In this document: in pieces, positions 1 to 6,081 of the stretch
Position numbering within the stretch: the first letter of the stretch is position 1
How the letters are laid out: each line of letters opens with the position of its first letter
Assembly: GCA_029256565.1 (NCBI GenBank)
Contig: JAQSXQ010000125.1
Location: forward strand, 1 to 6,081
Length of the DNA stretch: 6,081 nt
Direction: 5' to 3'
Origin: Mycobacterium sp.
GTDB lineage: Bacteria; Actinomycetota; Actinomycetes; Mycobacteriales; Mycobacteriaceae
Made by a program: the position numbers and the translations under genes
The notes under the pieces: generated by a model
Told to the model about the DNA's origin: nothing
Database searches by the model: none
What the model saw: only the letters and a program-made list of their open reading frames with translations

Positions 1-797
1 TCGCGCCGCCGAGCCCGGAGTGGACGTGGGACGACTTCCGCGCGGCAGCCGCCAAGCTGACCGACCCGGCGAAGGGACAGTACGGCTGGCTCATTCCCGC
101 CGACGGCAGCGAGGACACCGTGTGGCACTACGTGCCGATGCTGTGGGAGGCCGGCGGCGACCTTCTCGACGCGGACAATCAGCGCGCGGTGTTCAACTCC
201 GAGGCGGGTGTAGAGGCGCTGACGGTGCTGCAGCAGATGGCCGTCACGGACAAGTCGCTCTACCTCGACACCACCAACGAGAACGGCCCGAAGCTGATGA
301 ACAGCGGCAAGGTCGGGATGCTGGTGACGGGCCCGTGGGACCTCAGCCAGCTGTCCGACATCGACTACGGCGTTCAGGTCATGCCGACCTTCGCCGGGTC
401 CAGCGGCGGCCATCAGACGATCGCAGGCCCGGACAACTGGGTGACGTTCGACAACGGCGACCGCAAGAAGCAGGCCGCGGTCGACTTCGTGAAGTGGATC
501 TCCGCACCGGAGCAGGTCAAGACGTTCTCGCTGGGCACCGGCGACCTGCCCATCCGCACCTCGGTGGGCCAGGACCCCAGCGTGCTCGCCACGCTCGATC
601 AGAACGTCCCCGGTACCGGCGTGTTCGTCGAGAACCTGTCCAACGTCCAGAAGGTGCGGCCCACGGTGCAGCAGTATCCCGACGTCTCCGAGGCGCTCGG
701 ACAGTCGATCGTGGCGGTCTTGCTCGGCAAGGAGCAGCCCGCGGACGCGCTGAACGCCGCAGCCGAGGCCGCTGACGCCGCACTCGCCGGGAAGTAG
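1..797 (+). CDS. ABC importer extracellular solute-binding protein, family 1 (5' partial)
   Basis: This is the C-terminal 264 residues of a periplasmic-type sugar-binding protein; the reading frame is open from base 3, and the start, signal peptide and lipobox lie outside the window. Such proteins capture substrate outside the membrane and deliver it to the permease pair. Seen in the sequence: an opening TWDDFRAAAAKLTDP-type segment followed by Y-G-W, then a W-E-A-G-G-D-L stretch, a GKVGMLVTGPWDL block, and an AAVDFVKWISAPEQ segment near the end. All are typical of family 1 (MalE/UgpB-like) binding proteins, as is the alanine-rich terminal helix. The stop is 4 bases before the first permease, which fixes its role as the receptor of this importer. 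The ligand is likely a sugar, polyol or glycoside, but the sequence does not say which. The upstream codons before the first in-frame GTG (base 120) are clearly coding, so that GTG is not the start. Confidence 0.93.
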   Translation, partial: APPSPEWTWDDFRAAAAKLTDPAKGQYGWLIPADGSEDTVWHYVPMLWEAGGDLLDADNQRAVFNSEAGVEALTVLQQMAVTDKSLYLDTTNENGPKLMNSGKVGMLVTGPWDLSQLSDIDYGVQVMPTFAGSSGGHQTIAGPDNWVTFDNGDRKKQAAVDFVKWISAPEQVKTFSLGTGDLPIRTSVGQDPSVLATLDQNVPGTGVFVENLSNVQKVRPTVQQYPDVSEALGQSIVAVLLGKEQPADALNAAAEAADAALAGK

Positions 798-801
798 GCC
801 G

Positions 802-1722
802 ATGCCCCGGGAGGTCTCCGTACGGCACCCGCAGTCCTTCCTCCGGCGCGTCGGCCGCTCGGAGACCGTCAACGGCTGGGCCCTGATCAGCCCCGCCATC
901 GTGCTGATCGGCATCTTCGGCCTACTGCCGGTGCTGATGTCGCTGCAGCTGTCGTTTCAGCAGTCCGACCTGTTGACGCCGGAGACGCCATGGGTCGGCC
1001 TGGAGAACTACCGGAAACTGGCCGACGATCCGGTGTTCGTCGAATCGATCCGGCACACGATCGTCTACACCGCCCTGTTCGTCCCGGGCACCATGCTGGT
1101 CGGGCTGTTCGTCGCCGCGGCGATGAACCGGTCGGTGCGCTTCATCTCGGTCTACCGCACCGCGGCCTACATCACGATGGCGGTGTCGACGATCTCGCAA
1201 GGCATCATCTTCATGTGGCTGACCGACCGGGACTACGGTCTGGTCAACGCCGCGCTCAACGCGGTCGGGGTGCCCTCGCAGGGATTCCTGGCGTCGCCGT
1301 CACAGGCCCTGTTCGTGATCGTCGCGATGACGATCTGGGGCTGGACCGGCTTCTCGGTGATCGTGTATCTCGCTGCGCTGCAGGGTGTTCCCGCTGAACT
1401 GAACGAGGCCGCGGCCATCGACGGGGCCAGCGCGTTCACCCGGTTCCGCACCATCACCGTGCCCCTGCTGGGCCCGGCCAACCTCTTCCTCGTCGTCTGG
1501 CTGACGATCAACGCGCTGCAGCTGTTCGACGAGGTGTACGCCACCACCCGCGGCGGACCGCTGCGCGCGACCACCGTCATCGTCTACTACCTGTGGGACC
1601 GCGCCTTCGTGCACTTCGACGCCGGCTACGCCGCGGCGATGGCCTACGCGCTGTTCGTCGTCATCCTCGTGATCACCGCGGTGCAGTTCCGCATCGCCCG
1701 ACGATACGTGCACTACTCGTGA
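802..1722 (+). CDS. ABC sugar transporter permease, MalF/UgpA type
   Basis: This 306-residue inner-membrane subunit forms half of the substrate channel. About six hydrophobic segments are visible, near residues 26-48, 86-108, 118-140, 168-192, 224-243 and 274-297. The EAA loop that docks onto the ATPase is clear at about 202-222: E-A-A-A-I-D-G-A-S, then I-T-V-P-L-L, close to the consensus EAA(X3)G(X9)I(X)LP. The length fits the MalF/UgpA family without the extra N-terminal helices of enteric MalF. The ATG at 802 is chosen because a GGGAAG sequence at 789-794 sits 7 bases before it and it follows the previous stop by 4 bases. The stop overlaps the next start. It belongs to the CUT1 class of carbohydrate importers; the substrate is unknown. 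Confidence 0.93.
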   Translation: MPREVSVRHPQSFLRRVGRSETVNGWALISPAIVLIGIFGLLPVLMSLQLSFQQSDLLTPETPWVGLENYRKLADDPVFVESIRHTIVYTALFVPGTMLVGLFVAAAMNRSVRFISVYRTAAYITMAVSTISQGIIFMWLTDRDYGLVNAALNAVGVPSQGFLASPSQALFVIVAMTIWGWTGFSVIVYLAALQGVPAELNEAAAIDGASAFTRFRTITVPLLGPANLFLVVWLTINALQLFDEVYATTRGGPLRATTVIVYYLWDRAFVHFDAGYAAAMAYALFVVILVITAVQFRIARRYVHYS

Positions 1723-2564
1723 CGCGGCTACGACTGCCGTTCAGCCCGTGGCACCTGGTGCTGATCCCGTTGTCGTTCCTGCTGATCGTGCCGCTGCTGT
1801 GGATGCTGATCACCTCGCTGGAGACCGAGGGGGAAGCCAACCGCTTCCCGCCGGTGCTGCTGCCGGACTCCCCGCGATTCGAGAACTATTCGGAGGCATG
1901 GGCTTCTGCGCCGTTCGGCCACTTCTTCGTCAACAGCGCGCTGGTGACCCTCGTCGTGCTCGCCAGCAACCTGATCGTGTGCAGTCTCGCCGGGTACGCG
2001 TTCGCCCGCATCCGGTTCCTGGGGCGCGGGGCACTGTTCGTCACGTTGATGGCGACGCTGATGGTGCCGTTCCAGGTCACGATGATCCCCGTGTTCCTGA
2101 TCGTGAAGTGGTTCGGCGACAACGTGTCCGAGGTCTTGGGCATCGACCACATCGGCGCCCTGATGCTGCCGAACCTCGCGACGGCGTTCGGGATCTTCTT
2201 CCTGCGCCAGTTCTTCATGACCGTTCCGGTCGAACTCGAGGAGGCGGCGCGCGTCGACGGCACCTCGCGGCTCGGCGTGCTGTTCAAGATGGTGCTGCCG
2301 TTGTCGCTGCCCGCACTCTCGACGCTCGCCGCGCTGACGGTGCTGACGTCGTGGAACGACTTCCTGTGGCCGTTGATCGTGATCACCTCCCAGGACCAGA
2401 TGACGATCCCGTTGGGGCTGAGCTACTTCCAGGGCGCCCATCGCGTGAATTGGCCGCTGCTCATGGCGGCCAACGTCATGAGCCTGTTGCCGATGCTGCT
2501 GGTGTTCATCGGGGCGCAGCGGTACTTCGTGCAATCGGTCGCCAGTACCGGAATCAAGGGTTGA
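1719..2564 (+). CDS. ABC sugar transporter permease, MalG/UgpE type
   Basis: This is the second channel subunit, 281 residues when started at GTG 1719. Hydrophobic segments lie near residues 11-31, 69-95, 104-129, 145-162, 194-222 and 244-265. The EAA loop is at about 175-195: E-A-A-R-V-D-G-T-S, then M-V-L-P-L. The end is the classic MalG-family tail (Y-F-V-Q-S-V-A-S-T-G-I-K-G). The frame is open further upstream to 1593, but that extension lies inside the first permease. GTG 1719 overlaps the preceding TGA as GTGA and gives a normal short N-terminus leading into helix 1. No clear Shine-Dalgarno precedes it, so translation probably depends on coupling to the upstream gene. It pairs with the MalF-type subunit to form the pore. 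Confidence 0.93.
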   Translation: MTRLRLPFSPWHLVLIPLSFLLIVPLLWMLITSLETEGEANRFPPVLLPDSPRFENYSEAWASAPFGHFFVNSALVTLVVLASNLIVCSLAGYAFARIRFLGRGALFVTLMATLMVPFQVTMIPVFLIVKWFGDNVSEVLGIDHIGALMLPNLATAFGIFFLRQFFMTVPVELEEAARVDGTSRLGVLFKMVLPLSLPALSTLAALTVLTSWNDFLWPLIVITSQDQMTIPLGLSYFQGAHRVNWPLLMAANVMSLLPMLLVFIGAQRYFVQSVASTGIKG

Positions 2565-2568
2565 GGGG
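2563..2568 (+). promoter_or_regulatory. Ribosome binding site deciding the TTG start of the ATPase
   Basis: GAGGGG ends 6 bases before TTG 2575 and overlaps the TGA of the second permease. It supports the rare TTG as the true start, since the residues right after it (AEVEFRDVTREY) are the expected first beta strand of the ATPase and no ATG or GTG lies at the correct place. Confidence 0.7.
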
Positions 2569-2574
2569 CAGACG

Positions 2575-3705
<1,131 letters not shown>

Positions 3706-3729
3706 CGGCGAGGTAGATATATCGGCTAA

Positions 3730-3760
3730 GCAAACAACTGGCGGTCGCACACACGACGCC
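3730..3760 (-). terminator. Candidate intrinsic terminator after the 46-codon ORF
   Basis: On the minus strand the stem begins 9 bases after the stop codon of the small ORF. Arms at 3760-3754 and 3747-3740 pair as GGCGTCG with CGACCGCC (7 pairs, one bulged C) around a TGTGTG loop, followed by a moderately T-rich tail (AGTTGTTTGCTT). The same hairpin read on the + strand lacks a T-run but could still help end ABC operon transcripts converging from 3705. Tail quality is modest. Confidence 0.42.
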
Positions 3761-3769
3761 GGTCGAGGC

Positions 3770-3910
3770 TCAGAAGCCGTACCGGTACATCTCGGCCGGG
3801 GTGATGAGACGTTCGTGCTTGGCCGGGAACTCGCGGCTCTTCATGGGGTGGCGGAGGTATGACCAGGCGATACGCCTCATCCGCGATTGTGACAGCGGGT
3901 TCATGTGCAC
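3770..3910 (-). CDS. Small basic protein of unknown function (46 aa)
   Basis: I do not recognise a family. The ORF starts at GTG 3910, 8 bases after a good AGGAG. An in-frame ATG two codons later (3904) is 14 bases from it and so less likely, and an upstream in-frame GTG at 3973 has no such site. Coding evidence: 40 of 46 codons end in G or C, in a stretch where the flanking bases are less biased. The protein is rich in Arg, Lys and His, has a central AWSYLRHPMKSREFP segment and an aromatic end (MYRYGF). There is no convincing membrane helix or signal peptide. It is framed by a possible promoter and leader on one side and a terminator-like hairpin on the other, all on the same strand, suggesting a monocistronic unit. 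It lies downstream of gltD in the same orientation. In M. tuberculosis a small gene (Rv3857c, as I remember) also follows gltD, but I cannot say they are related. Confidence 0.58.
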   Translation of the reverse strand: MHMNPLSQSRMRRIAWSYLRHPMKSREFPAKHERLITPAEMYRYGF

Positions 3911-3918
3911 GGTGTTGA

Positions 3919-3923
3919 CTCCT
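3919..3923 (-). promoter_or_regulatory. Shine-Dalgarno of the 46-codon ORF
   Basis: AGGAG (continuing as AGGAGT) on the minus strand, with an 8-base spacer to GTG 3910. It favours this start over ATG 3904 and over the longer frame opening at 3973. Confidence 0.55.
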
Positions 3924-3964
3924 GGGTCGTATGGCTGCACCGTAGGGCCACAGTCTCGCGACCC
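3924..3964 (-). promoter_or_regulatory. Possible structured 5' leader of the small ORF
   Basis: The minus-strand RNA can fold as two stacked helices. The outer helix is GGGTCG (3964-3959) with CGACCC (3929-3924). The inner helix is TGTGGC (3952-3947) with GCCATA (3935-3930), including one G-U pair. A 6-base one-sided bulge and an 11-base loop complete it. The outer helix ends directly beside the Shine-Dalgarno, leaving it exposed when folded. It matches no riboswitch class I can name, and in GC-rich DNA such pairing can arise by chance. Confidence 0.28.
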
Positions 3965-3972
3965 CCGCAGCA

Positions 3973-3978
3973 CTATTA
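3973..3978 (-). promoter_or_regulatory. Possible -10 box for the small ORF
   Basis: TAATAG on the minus strand would place a transcription start near 3966, just before the foldable leader. No TTGACA-like -35 is found at 16-18 bases; GGTGTT (4002-3997) is the best-spaced hexamer and is weak. An alternative -10 is TACGGT at 3944-3939, which fits the mycobacterial TANNNT pattern better but would start the transcript near 3932, inside the leader hairpin. Confidence 0.25.
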
Positions 3979-3984
3979 GACACC

Positions 3985-4000
3985 TGTGACGTGGCTAACA
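3985..4000. promoter_or_regulatory. CRP-like palindrome upstream of the small ORF
   Basis: TGTGACGTGGCTAACA matches the mycobacterial CRP (cAMP receptor protein) consensus TGTGA-N6-TCACA at 9 of 10 defined bases. The single mismatch falls in the second half site at a normally important position. The centre is 3992.5, about 60 bases upstream of the start implied by the TACGGT -10 box (a class I activator spacing) and about 26 bases upstream of that implied by TAATAG (where binding would rather block). Binding is inferred only. Confidence 0.3.
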
Positions 4001-4022
4001 CCAAACGGCACGCCGAATAAAA

Positions 4023-4050
4023 GGCTGATGTTTTTGGAGTGGCTGATGTT
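4023..4050. repeat. Two 10-base direct repeats, 18-base period
   Basis: GGCTGATGTT occurs at 4023-4032 and again, identical, at 4041-4050, separated by TTTGGAGT; a partial GGATGT follows at 4053-4058. The stretch is less GC-rich than its surroundings. The function is unknown: it could be paired operator half sites or simply chance. The remaining bases of 4005-4154 hold no ORF that I can support. Confidence 0.5.
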
Positions 4051-4101
4051 ACGGATGTGACTCGAGTTGGGCGGCTGGTACCCCCGCGAGCCCTACTCCA
4101 G

Positions 4102-4125
4102 CGTCGCGATCACCCACGCGAGACG
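4102..4125 (-). terminator. Weak candidate terminator hairpin after gltD
   Basis: About 30 bases past the gltD stop the minus strand can form CGTC-GCG paired with CGC-GACG (7 pairs with a 2-base bulge) around an 8-base loop. No T-run follows. Hairpins without T-tails have been proposed as mycobacterial terminators, but this one is only suggestive. Confidence 0.22.
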
Positions 4126-4154
4126 ACAGTGGTGTAGACCTCGCGAGGAATCAG

Positions 4155-5613
4155 CTAGCGCTGCGGCGCGGCGGTCGGCCGGATCGGCGCAGGCAGCGCC
4201 GACTGACCCATCAGGTACTTGTCGACGCCGGCGGCCGCGGCACGGCCCTCCGCGATCGCCCACACGATCAGCGACTGGCCACGGCCCATGTCGCCTGCGA
4301 CGAACACCCCGGGAACCGAGGTCTGGAAGTCGTCGTCACGCTTGACGTTGCCGCGGTCGGTCAGCTCGACGCGCAGGTTGTTGATCAGGCCGGTCTTCTC
4401 CGGACCCACGAAGCCCATCGCGAGCAGCACCAGGTCGGCCTCGAGTTCGAAGTCGCTGCCCTCGACCTTCTCGAACTTGCCCGCCTTCATCTCGACCTCG
4501 TTGACCTTCAGCGCGACGACGTGGCCGTCCTTGCCGATGAACTCCTCGGTGTTGACGGAGAAGACGCGTTCGCCGCCCTCCTCGTGCGCCGAGGACACCC
4601 GGTACATCAGCGGGTAGGTCGGCCACGGGGTGGTGTCGGCGCGGGTCTCCGGCGGGCGCGGCATGATCTCGAACTGGTGCACGCTGGCCGCACCCTGCCG
4701 GTGCGACGTGCCGAGGCAGTCCGCACCGGTGTCGCCGCCACCGATGATGACGACGCGCTTGCCCTTCGCGGTGATCGGCGGCTGGCCGTCCTCGTCGACG
4801 ACCGAGTCGCCGAGCTGCACGCGGTTGGCCCACGGCAGGAACTCCATCGCCTGGTGGATGCCCGCGAGTTCGCGGCCGGGGATCGGCAGGTCACGCGCGT
4901 CGGTGGCGCCACCGGAGAGCACCACGGCGTCGAACTCGGAGCGCAGCTGCTCGACGGTCAGGTCGACGCCCACGTTCACACCGGTCTGGAACTTGGTGCC
5001 CTCGGCGGCCATCTGCTCCAGCCGACGGTCGATGTGGCGCTTCTCCATCTTGAACTCGGGGATGCCGTAGCGCAGCAGCCCGCCGATGCGGTCGGCGCGC
5101 TCGAACACCGTCACGTCGTGCCCGGCCCTGGTCAGCTGCTGGGCGGCGGCCAGACCCGCGGGACCCGACCCGACGACGGCAACCTTCTTGCCGGTCAGGC
5201 GATCCGGGGGAAGCGGGACGACCCAGCCCTCGTTGAAGGCGTTGTCGATGATCTCGACCTCGACCTGCTTGATCGTCACCGGATCCTGGTTGATGCCAAG
5301 GACGCAGGACGCCTCGCACGGCGCCGGACACAGCCTGCCGGTGAACTCCGGGAAGTTGTTCGTGGCGTGCAGCCGCTCGATGGAGTCGCGCCACCGGTCC
5401 CTGAACACCAGGTCGTTCCACTCGGGGATCAGGTTCCCGAGCGGGCAGCCGTTGTGGCAGAACGGGATACCGCAGTCCATGCAGCGGGCGGCCTGGTTCT
5501 GCAGCGTCTCGTGGGAGAAGTCCTCGTAGACCTCTTTCCAGTCGCGCAGCCGCAGGTCGACCGGCCGGCGCTGCGGGGTCTCGCGGTGGGTGTGCTTGAG
5601 GAAGCCGCGTGGG

Positions 5614-5621
<8 letters not shown>
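4155..5621 (-). CDS. gltD: Glutamate synthase (NADPH) small subunit
   Basis: The 488-residue beta subunit of bacterial GOGAT takes electrons from NADPH through FAD and passes them by iron-sulfur clusters to the large subunit, which makes glutamate from glutamine and 2-oxoglutarate in the cytoplasm. N-terminal cluster cysteines are all present: C47, C50, C55 and C59 (CMDCGIPFCHNGC), then C98, C102 and C106 (CPAPCEASC). The FAD dinucleotide fold has VVGSGPAG at 149-156, the NADPH fold IIGGGDTGADC at 292-302, and the FAD-contacting end is GVFVAGDMGRGQS at 438-450. ATG 5621 gives the standard MADPRGFLKH start. The length and motifs are those of a complete, intact GltD. Its first 8 bases overlap the end of gltB and no strong Shine-Dalgarno is seen, so it is probably translated by coupling. 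Any promoter or nitrogen-regulator (GlnR) site would lie ahead of gltB, outside the window. Confidence 0.97.

Positions 5622-6081
<460 letters not shown>

Noticed and set aside
20..775. 251-codon + frame overlapping the solute-binding protein
   Set aside because: Its composition is Arg/Gly/Ala-rich shadow sequence, while the alternative frame carries clear family 1 binding protein motifs.
1593..1718. Upstream extension of the second permease reading frame
   Set aside because: It lies wholly inside the first permease; the GTG at 1719, overlapping the TGA, gives a family-normal N-terminus.
3911..3973. Longer version of the small ORF starting at an upstream GTG (67 aa)
   Set aside because: The 21 extra codons have weaker G/C third-position bias (15 of 21), no Shine-Dalgarno, and they would place the strong AGGAG inside the gene.
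3801..3989. 62-codon + strand ORF opposite the small minus-strand ORF
   Set aside because: It has no Shine-Dalgarno and poorer third-position bias, and the opposite strand has the better start and end signals.
4074..4102. GCTGG/CCAGC inverted repeat with a 19-base loop
   Set aside because: It has only five pairs around a large loop and no T-run, so it is expected by chance in this composition.
4139..4148. Perfect 10-base palindrome CCTCGCGAGG just after the gltD stop
   Set aside because: It is too short to make a stable RNA hairpin with a realistic loop and has no T-tail; such palindromes are common at this GC content.

Overview
The window is GC-rich with strongly GC-biased third codon positions. 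Its GltD and GltB sequences read like those of mycobacteria, so the source is most likely a Mycobacterium/Mycolicibacterium or a close actinobacterial relative. This is recognition from memory, not a search.

Layout. Positions 1-3705 on the + strand hold a tightly packed carbohydrate-type (CUT1/MalFGK-like) ABC importer. In order these are the C-terminal two thirds of a solute-binding protein (gene start lies outside the window), two six-helix permeases, and a MalK/UgpC-type ATPase with a C-terminal regulatory domain. Gaps are 4 bases, a 4-base GTGA overlap and 10 bases, so this is almost certainly one operon. The ATPase starts at TTG and the second permease at GTG. No sugar-metabolising enzyme is visible here, so the substrate cannot be read from context.

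Positions 3706-4154 separate this operon from a converging one. The stretch is not empty. On the minus strand there is a 46-codon ORF (3770-3910) with a good Shine-Dalgarno sequence and GC-biased third positions. It is followed by a terminator-like hairpin and preceded by a foldable leader, a possible -10 box and a CRP-like palindrome. I read this as a small, probably unannotated gene of unknown function. It is the most interesting item in the window. The rest of the gap (about 4005-4154) shows only a 10-base direct repeat and a hairpin after gltD.

Positions 4155-6081 on the minus strand carry gltD (complete, small subunit of NADPH-dependent glutamate synthase) and the last 155 codons of gltB (large subunit). 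They overlap by 8 bases and so are translationally coupled. Together they make glutamate from glutamine and 2-oxoglutarate, a core step of ammonium assimilation.

Overall this is mostly ordinary genome: a nutrient importer and a housekeeping nitrogen operon facing each other. I see no mobile element, CRISPR array, tRNA or rRNA, and no new multi-gene system.
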